Origin: Ophiura sarsii
Taxonomy: Eukaryota; Echinodermata; Ophiuroidea; Amphilepidida; Ophiuridae
DNA: 64,000 nucleotides
Direction: 5' to 3'
Assembly (NCBI GenBank): GCA_035610835.1
Contig: CM069448.1
Coordinates: 30,971,583 to 31,035,582 of the forward strand
Shown piece by piece: positions 45,342-55,679 of the stretch. The notes beneath the pieces are model-generated. The model saw only the letters and a list, made by a program, of their open reading frames with translations, was not told the DNA's origin and made no database searches. The number at the start of each line of letters is the position of its first letter. Positions within the stretch are counted from its first letter, which is position 1. Both the position numbers and the translations under genes were made by a program.

Positions 45342-45373
<32 letters not shown>
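44956..45373. mobile_element. poly-G/poly-C-bounded MITE, ~418 bp
   Basis: It begins with about 18 G then CACTC, and ends ACCTCCCC... with a run of about 28 C. GGGGTAGGGGTGTGCCGCTG and CAGCGGCACCTACCC are inverted. Confidence 0.65.
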
Positions 45374-45375
<2 letters not shown>

Positions 45376-45699
45376 CTGCCCTTCCGGGGTGCAACATGCG
45401 GCCCGCAGGCCTCTAATTCTGCGGCCCGCGAAGCAATCCCAAAATTCACAAATGACGGATTGATTTAGTGGTGTGCTGGGGGTGTGCTCCAGGGATATTA
45501 TAATTATGGGATAAGAAAACTTCTGAGGCAAAACCCCGATTCTCTTGACTTTAAGTGTCCAACATTATTTAATAATAATAACATGATCCCATTGCATCCA
45601 GAAACCGCAAAAAAATGAAAAGACATTTTTAAAAGAAGGAAAAAAAAAGCAAGAGAGAAAAATAAAGTCCAGATCCAATTCCCAGCCCAGTCCCGATAA

Positions 45700-46030
45700 C
45701 AAATTGTTGCCCCCCCCCCCCCCCCCAAAAAAAAAGGTAGAAACTATCGCTTCAAATTTCTGTGTCTTTTCACCTTTCACTTCTCTATTTCTTTCTGTGT
45801 GTCGAGTCATTCATTTAAATCAATGAGTCAGATTTCTCAGGTCATTCAGGAGAACGTTTAGGGAGAAATTTGAGTCCAAAACGGCCCAAAAAAATGCTTT
45901 ACCACAAGTGAGTAACCGGCCCTGAGAGGCCCAGAACCAAGCGGCCCAAAGCGGCCCATGTGGCGATCGCCACAACGCCACAGTGGCCAGACCGCCCCTG
46001 ATTAAGAGAGTACATGTATTATAATAGGCC
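45700..46030. other. poly-C run and unassigned sequence
   Basis: About 17 C at 45710-45726; repeated GCGGCCCA motifs at 45880-45960. No gene recognised. Confidence 0.4.
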
Positions 46031-46047
46031 TGACTATGGGCACAGTA

Positions 46048-46055
46048 CCCACCCC

Positions 46056-46086
<31 letters not shown>

Positions 46087-46255
46087 TGAAGGTGCTCAGC
46101 AGGAAATTCAAACCTACCCACCAGGAAAAATGGGGGGAAGGGAAAAGAGGAAAAGAAGGTGGAAAGGGAAAGAAAAGAGAGAGAGAAAGGAAAAAGGGAG
46201 GAAAAGGAAAAGGCGAAAAAGGGGAAAGAAAGAAAAGAAGAAAGGGAAAGAACGA
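46048..46255. repeat. poly-C run followed by polypurine tract
   Basis: About 30 C (46057-46086), then a ~125 bp G/A-only tract (46128-46253) of GAAAGG/GGGAAAA type, a potential triplex or replication-stall sequence. Confidence 0.9.
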
Positions 46256-46256
46256 C

Positions 46257-46327
46257 AATTTCGCCAGTACAAAAAGCACAACAGTCATCAAATTGTTGAC
46301 TGTTGTGCCTTTTTGTACTGCGAAATT
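46257..46327. repeat. long near-perfect hairpin
   Basis: AGTACAAAAAGCACAACAGT and ACTGTTGTGCCTTTTTGTACT are inverted, with TTTCG/CGAAA extending the stem to about 30 bp, and a ~10 bp loop. Confidence 0.9.
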
Positions 46328-46434
46328 TTGTGACCTGTGCGAAATGTTGTGACCGTGCGAAGTGACTGACTGGGGAAAAAATTGGGGCAACCTTTTACGA
46401 AAAATTCTAACCAGGATTTGTTTTGGCTGTTGCC

Positions 46435-46485
46435 ACCCCCCCCCCCCTCCCCCCCCCCCCCCCCCCTCCCCCCCCCCCCCCCCCT
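46435..46485. repeat. interrupted poly-C tract
   Basis: Three C runs separated by single or double T over about 50 bp. Confidence 0.95.
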
Positions 46486-46539
46486 GACAACCAACCTCCA
46501 GGGGTCGCATTCTGACGCGTCTGGGGCGGAAATTTCTTG

Positions 46540-47445
46540 TTAGGTGTGTGGGTGATGATAAGTATGGCCCCTAAAAACAAAATTAGCTGGTACCATCCAG
46601 GCGGTCCGCAGCACCGCACACCGAGCTATGCTCCGGACAGGGGGGAGTCTGAGGGGGGATTTGCCCCCCTCATAAGTAGAAAAAAATTCAATTTTCAAAC
46701 TCATTTGGTGCGATCTGTGTATACTTTTGATGACTATTGTATTGAAAAGCCATCGCTTCATTTTCAATAAATATTTTTGTATTTTATTCAATGAACAAAA
46801 GAAGTTGTGCATTTTTTTATCAATATATTCTTGATTTTAGTATAGATGGTTTAAAAAGCTCCAACAGAAGTAGAAAAAATTTCAATTTACAAACTCATTT
46901 GGTGCGATTTTTTCAAACTCATTTGGTGCGATCTGGTGTATACATTTGATAGAATATTGTATTGAAAAGCCATCGCTTCATTTTCAATAAATATTTGGTT
47001 TTTTATCAATGAACAAAAGAAGTTGAGCATTTTTTTATTACTGATATATTCTTGATTTTAGTATAGATGGTTTAAAAGCTCCAACAGGGGGAGTCTGATG
47101 GGGGATGTGCCCCCTCATAAGTAGAAAGAAAAAAATCAATTTTCAAACTCATTTGGTGTATCTGTGTATACTTTTGACAATATTGTATGAAAAGCCATAC
47201 TTCATTTTCAATAAATATCTTGTTTTTTATCAAATCGCACGAAAGAAGTTGAGCATTATTCATACTGATATATTCTTGATTTTAGTATAGATGGTTTAAA
47301 AGCTCCAACAGGGGGCGTCTGAGGGTGGGGGGATATGCCCCCCTGAGAAGTAGAATTTTTTTCAATTTTCAAACTCATTTCGTGCGATCTGGTATACGTT
47401 TTGACCAATATTTTATTGAAAAGCAATCACTTTATTTCTGATCAA
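46540..47445 (+). repeat. ~220 bp tandem repeat array (AGTAGAAAAAAATTCAATTTTC type)
   Basis: Four units carrying CCCCCTCATAAGTAGAA, CAAACTCATTTGGTGCGATC, GAAAAGCCATCGCTTCATTT, ATATATTCTTGATTTTAGTA and TAAAAGCTCCAACAGGGGG. The leading GCTGGTACCATCCAGGCGG and GAGCTATGCTCC recur inverted at 55570-55640, so the family appears twice in the window. Confidence 0.9.
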
Positions 47446-47581
47446 TATTGGCTTTTTAAATAGGCAGATAGGCCTATACCAGAAAGAAGTTAATTAGTTA
47501 CCTCCAAAAGATGGATTCTTAACGTACATACGCGTATGTATCCTAACCAACGTAGGCCTACAATAAACTCCAAACGTTCTT

Positions 47582-47795
47582 ATGTCCCTCCCTCCCTCTC
47601 TTTTTCCTTTTTTTCCTCCTTTTTCCCCTTTTTTCTTTCTTTTTTTCCTTTCCCCCCCCCTTTTTTTTCCTTTTTTTGTTGTTGGTAGATGTGAAAAATC
47701 AGGGGGGGATGATTACATTGACCATCCCCCCCAGGTCAAAAAGTGGGGGGGGGGGATAAATCCCCCCACCCCCCCCCCCCCCCCCCCCCCCGGGA
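47582..47795. repeat. pyrimidine tract and poly-C/poly-G blocks
   Basis: C/T-only sequence (47585-47680), then facing GGGGGGG (47700-47757) and a 24-base C run (47769-47791). Confidence 0.85.
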
Positions 47796-47804
47796 CTCTT
47801 CACG

Positions 47805-48136
47805 TCCTAGACCTCTCACTTTCTAATAATGACGCGTCAGGTTTTAAATTAGAAAGACTTGGATGTCCCGATCAAAATTGAAGGGACCCCTTAAATTTGA
47901 CGATGTATGGAAATGGAAACCTTAAGAAATTCTGTAAATTACATATATAAATCCATCCTTTCCTCACAATGTAAATTCATTAAAACTGCCCATACAAAAG
48001 TAAAATTTTCAAATACCCAAACTTCAGGACCCCTCAATTTCTTGGGGGGACCCCTTAAATTTGTTTTTGGAAGTCCTACGGGTCCTGAATAAATGTCATG
48101 GGACCTCTCACATTTTTGATCCAGTGCTATCCCTGC
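47805..48136 (+). repeat. ~350 bp dispersed repeat, copy 2
   Basis: Same sequence as 15640-15968, including GAAGGGACCCCTTAAATTTG and TTTTGATCCAGTGCTATCCC. Confidence 0.9.
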
Positions 48137-48447
48137 CAACCTCTGTTACGCCCCTGCACATTGGTATTGTGTAACCCGACTGTTCATATTATGATCAGGC
48201 TATTAACGGTGCGGTTATCACCAATGGCCAAAATCGGAATATTCGTTGATGATAAACTTTAACTGTTGATTTGTTGTCATTTGGTAAATTGTACCAAAAC
48301 ACTCAATATAACAACGTCAATCAGTTAAAAATGTACAAGAGATAGGCTTTATAAAAACAATCCATATGTATTCATCAGAATTACAGGTGAACATTATATT
48401 ATCATTATGGAGCACTCAAGATGGACGACTTGCTCGATAGAAGGCAA

Positions 48448-49373
48448 CCCAGACAACATACATATATTGGCACAATATTGGCATTGGCATTATCTTGTTG
48501 ACCAATATTGGGCCAATATTGGCATTGGCATTTTATTGGTCACCAATATTGGACCAATATTGGCTTTACATTGGCGCTCGTTAATTGGCATCATGTTGGC
48601 AACCAATATTGGACCAATATTGGACCAATATTGGTGACCAATTGAGTGCCAATGCCATTGGCACCCTCTTGGTGGTCACCAATATTGGTTTTACATTGGC
48701 GCTCATTAATTGGCATCATGTTGGCAACCAATATTGGACCAATATTGATTGCCAACATGATGCCAATTGACGAGCGCCAATGTAAAACCAATATTGGTCC
48801 AATATTGGTGACCAAGAGAGTGCCAATGGCATTGGCACTCAATTGGTCACCATGGTTGCCAACATGATGCCAAGGGGCGGAAAATGACACCATTGATTTG
48901 ATATACAAATTCTGACGCGGTCTAAAAATTGCGGCCGCTGTTAAAAGTTATCGCTTCCCGCGGCCTTTTGGCTAGGATATTGTGCCTTGTCCTGTCCCTT
49001 GAAGATTTTTTCCCTTGTCCTTGGGCTTTCCCTATTCCAAAGTTGGTTCTGGCCACGGGTTGGCCCAGGATCAGCTCACTCCTCTTTAGGGGAAGTAAAA
49101 CAATATAAAGATAGAATTCTTCCTACCAAACATTTCTCCAAGATCGCCCAATATTGGCTCAATATTGGCGAGTGCCAATATTGAGCCAAGCTTGGGCCAA
49201 TGGCCAAATAATATTATGCCAATATTGTTATGTTATATTGGCCCAGTATTGGAATGAGTGCCAATATTGGGCCAAGCTTGGGCCAATGGCCAAATAATAT
49301 TATGCCAATATTGTAAGCCAATATTGGGCCAATGAAAAATCAATATTGGGCCAATATTGTTATGTTATCTGGG
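48448..49373. mobile_element. AATATTGG-rich TIR element, 926 bp
   Basis: Ends CCCAGACAACATACATATAT and TTATGTTATCTGGG are inverted. The interior is built of CCAATATTGG palindromes and TTGGCATCATGTTGG blocks; arms at about 48635-48745 and 48750-48860 form a ~110 bp inverted repeat. A non-repetitive segment (48890-49140) is embedded. Confidence 0.8.
48950..48985 (+). ncRNA. U2 snRNA 5'-end-like fragment
   Basis: ATCGCTTCCCGCGGCC followed by TTTTGGCTAGGAT closely follows the conserved U2 snRNA 5' end (ATCGCTTCTCGGCCTTTTGG). Similarity fades after that, so this is at most a truncated pseudogene or a U2-derived SINE head. Confidence 0.4.
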
Positions 49374-49925
49374 AAGGTGGAGAGAGACTAGCCAAACAAA
49401 TTTCACAACGCAAGCAATGTAAATTTTAGTATGCTGAGGGTGACTCAAATTAGTATAAAGATAAATAAACTTCTATACAAATACATGCCATTGGGGGAGC
49501 TTAAATTAACAATAATGTTGACCAATGACCCCAGGGGTTAAGCAAATAATCAAATGTGACCATGAGGAGAGGGGAGCTAGCTCTGCTGAATTCCCATCCC
49601 ATTACTAGTATTTAATCCAATTTCTAGAAACACTTCAGCAGGTCAATTATCTACCAACACTCTCTCTATGCAGTCACCAGATGGTCCATACCGCAGCTAA
49701 TAAACAGATGTGAACATGAGGAGAGGAGCTGTCTGATCAAGTCATACTCATGAACAAAAAAGTGTGCATGCATTGTATACATGGTCCATGGATAGATTTA
49801 TAAAACACTAGCATTTCATATACAAATACCTCAACTTTCATATAAACACACATGGTACATGCTATGTCAATCCATGGAATACTCCATTGTCAATCGAACA
49901 GGGGTTACAAGGGTATGATCATTAA
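49374..49925. other. stretch without a recognised gene
   Basis: No coding or repeat signal recognised apart from GTGACCATGAGGAGAGG / GTGAACATGAGGAGAGG (49557 and 49711), a short direct repeat. Confidence 0.4.
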
Positions 49926-49984
49926 ATGGCTGGTCTTAGCACTTGAATCCGAAAAACTCTTATCCAACATTAAACATCGTTCTA

Positions 49985-50030
49985 ACCGTACCGATGAAGG
50001 CCGATGGCCGAAAATGTGTACAATAAAGTA
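49985..50030 (+). ncRNA. hammerhead-like core of a Penelope-type element (degenerate)
   Basis: CCGATGAAGGCCGATGGCCG-AAAA resembles the conserved CTGATGA-stem II-GAAA core of hammerhead ribozymes found in Penelope-like elements, with a GGCC/GGCC stem. The second core base is C rather than U, so catalytic activity is unlikely. Confidence 0.3.
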
Positions 50031-50278
50031 TTATTATCACGGCATTTTTCCACTTTTGACTTCATTTATTTGATATTAAACATTGGTAGGCCTATCTGTT
50101 TATAGTATCAATCCATTCTTGAATGTTCTTGTGGCTCAACTCAAATAAAACTTTGGCGCAGTTTGAACATCGTTTTCTGTCAAATGAATCATTTTCATAT
50201 GACTTTGTCTTGTTACTTGACTGGGAAAAATCTGTAATCACTAAAATGCACATTTTCTCTCTGGTATGAATCCTTTAA

Positions 50279-50545
50279 CCCTAACCCTACTACGTCTCAC
50301 ACAAACCTCACAGCCAGCACCACTCGGCTTCTATCTCATGTAGCACTGAACTACGGGTATATTATGGTCTCCGATTTTTAGCCTGTGAAGCCCTCCCGTG
50401 GCTGAGTGGTAGTATTATCTCGCCTGTCACGCGGCCGACCCGGGTTCAATTCCCGGGGCCGGCGGACATAATTGTTCCCATTTTTTATTTAACCCCCTTC
50501 CCCTGTTCTTCGTTCCATCCCCACTGCCACGTTCTAGGGTTAGGG
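50279..50545 (+). mobile_element. TTAA-flanked (piggyBac-like) MITE, 267 bp, with tRNA-Asp-like core
   Basis: TTAA at 50275-50278 and 50546-50549; ends CCCTAACCC and GGGTTAGGG. The core at about 50392-50464 has an A box (TGGCTGAGTGG), anticodon loop CTGTCAC (GUC, Asp) and B box (GGTTCAATTCC). Acceptor ends do not pair. Confidence 0.75.
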
Positions 50546-51009
50546 TTAATGTGTCGTTTTGTCAATGTTTCTATCCTAGTCATCACTTGAATGCTAGACA
50601 CTCTTATCACAGCAGTCATTATATTGGTTTCCCTTATATGATTCTTTTCATGAGTCGGAGAGAAACTCTTAACAGACTGAACATTGGAATCGTTTGCATG
50701 TCGATTCATTTCATGATTTATCTCGTGGCTTGATTGGGAAAACCTCCTAATCACGTACAATAAGAACATTATGGTTTCTCTGCGGAATGAATCTTGTTGG
50801 TGTGTTATACCTTGTGCATGTCACCATATCTTTGTAAAAGTCTTGTAACAGTATGCGCATTGGAATAGTTTCTCTTTTGCATGAATGCTTTCATGTTTGG
50901 TCTTATCACTTGAAAGTCACTCTTATATCACAGTATATTCACATTGGTATGGCTTCTCTTTTGTAGGAATCGTTTACATGTCTGATTTTTTCAGGAGAGT
51001 GAGAAATTC

Positions 51010-52092
51010 TTAATATGAACATTGGAATAGTTTCTCGTTTGCATGTCGATTCCTTTCATGACTTGACTTGTGACTTGATCTTGAAAAATTCTTATCGCAA
51101 TAAGCACATGGGTATGGTTTCTCTTTGGTATGAATCCTTTCATGTCTGGTCTTGATAATAGACTGAGAGAAGCTCTTAGCACAGAATGAACATTGGTATG
51201 GTTTGGTATGGCTCTTTTCGTGGCTGTTCTTAAGATTTGATTTAGAAAAACTCTTATCACAGTAGTTACATTGGTATGGTTTCTCTTCTGTATGAATCCT
51301 TTCATGTCTGATCTTGTCATTAGAATGAGAGAAACCCTTAACGCAGAAAGAACATTGGTATGGTTTCTCGTTTGCATGTCGATTCCTTTCATGACTTGTC
51401 TTGTGACCTGGTCGGGAAAACCTCTTATCACAGTATGCACATTGGTATGGTTTCTCTTTGGTATGAATTCTTTCGTGATATACCTCGACACCCTTTGCCG
51501 TAAAACTCTTGTCACAGTATGCGCATTGGTATGTTTTTTCTTTAGTATGAATCCTTTCGTGGATGGTCTTTTGACATAAATGCGAAAAAATCTTATCACA
51601 ATAAGCACATTGGTATGGTAGATGGGTTCTCTTGAGTATGAATCCGTTCATGACTGGTATTTTCATGAGACGGAGAGAAACTCTTAACACAGAATGAATA
51701 TTGGTATTATTTTTCTGCATGTTGACTCCTTTCATGACTGGTCTTGTGACTGGATCGAGAAAACTACTGTCAGTACAGTGTGCGCATTGGAACGGTTTCT
51801 CTTTTGTATGACTCCTTTCACGACTGGTCTTATCACAGTGTGCATATTGGTATGGTTTCTCTTTTGAAAGACATTCTTCAGACTTTACCAATTCATCAAC
51901 TGACTTAACAAACTTTTTAACATTTCGCCATCCGAGTGCTGAACCTCTGAACCAATACCTACGTATTTGCCTTTCATGGCGTCGTTGATGTATCTTATAC
52001 TTGTCAAAGTTGCTGAAGATTCTGTGAGATTGATATTTACAAGCAAAAGGCTTCAATTGGTTTACATGGTCTAACACTCGGCGACTGCATTG
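51010..52092 (-). pseudogene. C2H2 zinc-finger gene 1 (KRAB-less tandem array), degenerating
   Basis: The exon follows an acceptor TTTATTCCTTCACAG at 52093. It opens with the module LKPFACKYQSHRIFSNFDKY and IHQRRHERQIRRYWFRGSA shared with zinc-finger gene 2. After KEKPYQYAHCDKTSRERSH the array is out of frame for about 45 codons (51750 to 51620, NTNIHSVLRVSLRLM), then eight or so fingers follow: CAYCDKIFSHLCQKTIHERIH, CAYCDKSFTAKGVEVYHERIH and others, with KEKPYQC linkers. The frame ends at a TAA after NEKLFQCSY at 51010. Where gene 2 has ATG TTA GAC, this copy has GTG TTA GAC. Such proteins bind DNA in the nucleus; this copy appears to be losing function. Confidence 0.7.
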
Positions 52093-53440
52093 CTGTGAAG
52101 GAATAAAAAAAGACGATGCGTTTAAAATAAAATAAAAAACAAATGTATAATGATCCATATGGGCACCTGAGACAAATATACCTAAAATGGCCCGTAAACA
52201 ATAAACACTAACATACCTGTTAAATGTGCGGCGATCTAGGTCTGACGTACCGGTACGCGTCATTGTATCCAGGCCTGAAATTTCATATTTGTCGGTACCA
52301 GCTAGTCGTGCAGGTAGCTACATGTATGGCCATTTCCACGTAAGAAGTGCACATATACTTCATGAAAGTAATTGTATAATTGTATAGGCCTACCTCTGGT
52401 AACAATCTTTCTGTGAAAGTAGACATACCAAGCTTTCAGAAACTATTTTTGGTTTTCTTCTGCTGCATTCAGTTTAGTTTTATGACGGATTATAATATGC
52501 GGTACGGTAGTGAAAAATATATGGTTGTTTTTTCTTCACATTTTGTGATGAACATTGGAGTTCACCTCTGCTACAATTCTGATGTTCGAAAGTGTACAAA
52601 AGATTATTATTGGTTGAATAGGCCTATGAAGTAATATACCTTTGTTTCCTTTCCATCACAAAAGAGAAATTTAGAAAAGTGATAGTGTATTGGAAGATAT
52701 TTTTAAAATAGGTCATGTTGACAATGTCTCCCGATCCCGTTTGTCACAAAAAATAGTTGTGTATTTTTTACATGAAGAGATATTTTTGATTCAAAATTGA
52801 TTTCCTTTCTTCGATCAAGTTGACCTTAGAAAGTATAATAAAAATAACCTTCAACAAATAATTCTCCAGCAAGTGTATCTCCAAGGTTTTTCCCGTCGTC
52901 ACAATTATAGTCTGTCAAAAGTGTAAATTGCCTTTCTTCGGTTATTATGAAAGGATAAAAGGAGTTATTTTGCACTGATTGAAATATAAACAAATGAACA
53001 TTTTTAAATTGATATTAAATTTGTATGACAATTTCAATGAACATTTCACAAATGTGGTCTGTTTATTATCCATAACTTTGTGTTGACCGTGCAGACCAAC
53101 TCCTCAGCAATGAAATGAAAACTATGATAAAAAGGCACAAAGTTTAGGGCGATTTTGCCCTTAAAAAAGTAGTTTTTTTTAAATATGGGGGACATTAGTT
53201 TTATGTTTTAGTTTCATACTGTGCCTGCATGAGCTGGGGGCTAATAAAGCTAACGCTAGTGGCTTATATAGTGGCTGTAGTTATGGTTCGCAGCTGGGCA
53301 CAAAACTAGTTCTAGTATAATAGTGAATTCCTAAAATTCATCAACATTTTAAAACATAAATTCCTTCAATGTCCAAGGCCCAGTAAGTTAACACCCAAAC
53401 AATAACTGCACGTCTTTTATCATGTGCTTGTATCGAAAAC
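52093..53440. other. upstream region of zinc-finger gene 1, no certain exon
   Basis: ATG at 52261-52263 (minus) opens MTRTGTSDLDRRTFN and meets a donor AACAG|GTATGT at 52217. Joined to the exon at 52092 it would be out of frame, so it may be a 5' UTR exon. The rest (to 53440) shows nothing recognisable. Confidence 0.4.
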
Positions 53441-53449
53441 GCCCCGTCA

Positions 53450-53578
53450 GTCAGTCCGAAGGCCCGCTAGTCCGAAAAAACCCGACAAAACAAAACACCC
53501 CACTAGTCCGAAGGCCCGTTAGTCCGAATAATTTTTTTCTTCTTCGGACTAGCGGACCTTCGGACTGACGGGCAGTAC
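53450..53578. repeat. hairpin element of GGCCCGCTAGTCCGAA units
   Basis: CGTCAGTCAGTCCGAAGGCC and CGCTAGTCCGAA are inverted in TTCGGACTAGCGGACC and TTCGGACTGACGGGC. CTAGTCCGAAGGCCCG is also directly repeated within the left half. Confidence 0.9.
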
Positions 53579-53897
53579 CCATCGATCAAACCTTTATAAG
53601 CTTACCGACAATGTACTGGTGTACATGTAAATGTTACTGCCATGTTGATGCTGATCTCAATCTTACGTAAAGTACGAGGCCTATAATAAATGTGGTGCTT
53701 CTTTCCAAGTTGGGGCAATATCATGTGTGGCTATACCCGTTCATATAAATGTTATTATTTAAAGCTCCCTATCTTACTGAATAATAATAAAATAATAATA
53801 ATTCAACGTGCTGCCCTCATTGTGGCGTAATGACAACGTACCGTATAAAATAGCAACACACCATTGATGGCGCGCTATCATCTTACTGGAGCAGTTC

Positions 53898-54183
53898 CAG
53901 ACGATGGCGGCCAGGCGTCTCGGACGATCCTATGTGGCAACAGGAGTGCACCATTTCGAAATATTTTTAACAGTCATCGCCCGGTTAACGGTGAAAATTA
54001 TTTTAAAAAATAGCATACAACGGAGTTGGTTAGCCAACTCGGACGGTTTAGGATTGGTAAACAAATCTTCTAACCTATGATGATTTGTGTTCTCTTCAAA
54101 TTGATAAGATCAACATTCGCGCATACGTGTTATTCCAATACGAATTCAAAATTTAGGTTTCGCGTGGCCACCGTCATCTAGTG
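53898..54183. mobile_element. hAT-type MITE related to 43065-43337
   Basis: Ends CAGACGATGGCGGCCAGGCG and CGTGGCCACCGTCATCTA; flanks AGCAGTTC (53890-53897) and CGCAGTTC (from 54184) are a near-perfect 8 bp duplication. It shares GGTTAGCCAACTC and GGTTTAGGATTG with the other copy. Confidence 0.75.
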
Positions 54184-54594
54184 CGCAGTTCTTCAGATTC
54201 AACCGGAGATGGATTGTCGATGGATTGTCGATGTTTTTTTTACTAGATTTGTGATTGTTCCCAGCGGGCACTCAACCATATTTCAATGTTGAATCAAAGT
54301 TATGATTACCGGTACGTTGTTTAAACAACATGATTTCAACATCTTTTCAACTACATTATGTGCTTTGATGAAGTAACGTGGAATATTGACGTTAATTAAA
54401 CGTTGTTGCTACGGTATGGGGTAATGATAATAATGGTAATTGTTGTAAAGTGTTGTTTTTCCGTAAATGGATACACGCTCATATCTATTATTTGAGTGAT
54501 ATTATTGTTGAGAATAGATTTGTTAACTTGAGAGAACTCGAGAGTATTGAAAATGTCCTTTAAACATATTTAATATACACAAGTTGATAACATC

Positions 54595-54985
54595 AATACC
54601 TAAACGTTGGAAAGACAGGATCAATAAGGAAGATCCAAGATGGTGTGAACAAATTAAACAAAATACTTTTTTTGAAATAAATGACCAAAATGTACATGTT
54701 TAGTTGAAAAATATTTGTATGTTGTTAAATCAAAATAAACAACAAGCAAAATGTATTAACTATTGGGAACAAAAGTTGACACCAAGAAATGACTGGTATA
54801 ATATTATTCTTGTTTAAGATTAAGAACAGAATTCTAAACAAGATTGATCACTTCAGTTGAACCTAATTTATAATCTACTTCCATGCCAAAAAAAAAATAT
54901 ATAAATGGAAATTAATCGAATCACAAAAATGTATTTTCTGTAACCAACTTGATGATTATACACATTTTTTGTCTCATTAAGGCTA
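54595..54985 (+). pseudogene. L1/Tx1-like non-LTR ORF2 C-terminal remnant
   Basis: Pieces in shifting frames read IPKRWKDRINKEDPRWCEQI, NYWEQKLTPRNDWYNIIL, and YKWKLIESQKCIFCNQLDDY followed by THFL. The CxFC...DDxxHF motif is the zinc-knuckle-like C-terminus of L1/Tx1-type ORF2 proteins. Several stops; no RT core or poly-A tail was seen. Confidence 0.55.
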
Positions 54986-55069
54986 AAATTAATCCTTTTG
55001 GAAACAGATAACAACATGTTTGAGAACTCTTAAATATAGTTCTTTCAGAACATCCCTTGAATACGTAAT

Positions 55070-55665
55070 TTGTGGCTGGAAAATAGAAATCGCACCAAAT
55101 CATGGCTTCGATAAAAAAGAAACAATTCAGTGCCCCCCTCAGACTCCCCCTATTCGAGCTTTTAAACAATCTATACTTAATTAAGAAAATATCAATATAT
55201 ATGCTAAACTTTTTTATTGCATTGATAGATATAATATGTTGATTGGAATCGAAGAGGTGGCTTTTCGATAAAATGTTGGCCAAAAGAATACACCAGATCG
55301 CACCATATGAGTTTGAAAACTGAAAACATTTCCAATTCTAAGGGGGGCACATCCCCCTCAGACTCACCCCTGTTCGAGCTTTTAAACCATAAGAATATAT
55401 CAGTATAATACTTCTTTCGTGCATTGATAAAAAAAAACCTTTATTGGAAATGAAGAGGTGGCTTTTCGATAACATTTTGGTCAAAAGTATACACCAGATC
55501 GCACCAAATGAGTTCGAAAATTGAAACAAATTCTACTTCTGAGGGGGTAAGCACACCTCCTCAGACACCCCGACACAGCATAGCTCGGAGAGCGGTACTG
55601 CGCACCGCTTGGGTACCGATTGGATGGTACCAGCACAATTTCAGTTTTTTGACCGCCCCCCCCCC
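55070..55665 (-). repeat. inverted copy of the 46540-47445 tandem repeat family
   Basis: Two to three units with CAGATCGCACCAAATGAGTT, GGTGGCTTTTCGATAA, TTCGAGCTTTTAAAC and CCCCCTCAGACTC, ending in GGATGGTACCAGC and a 20-base C run (55657-55676). Confidence 0.85.
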
Positions 55666-55679
55666 CCCCCCCCCCTCTA

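Larger units (their letters stand above)
49928..51009 (-). pseudogene. decayed C2H2 fingers, 3' tail of zinc-finger gene 1
   Basis: Below the stop of the gene at 51010-52092 the minus strand still shows finger debris: DKSFSDSSAKTSH at 49928-49970; CSNCAKVLFELSHKN at about 50110-50165; RRFSQSSHEINHEMNRH at about 50690-50740; and frames related to FIPKRNHTN. Frameshifts and stops are frequent. A TTAA MITE is inserted at 50279-50545. Confidence 0.7.

Noticed and set aside
46034..46510. 158-codon glycine- and phenylalanine-rich minus-strand frame
   Set aside because: Produced by poly-C runs and the polypurine tract; low complexity in all frames.
47582..47881. 99-codon plus-strand frame starting with Phe/Pro/Leu-rich residues
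   Set aside because: It is the translation of a C/T tract and poly-C runs.
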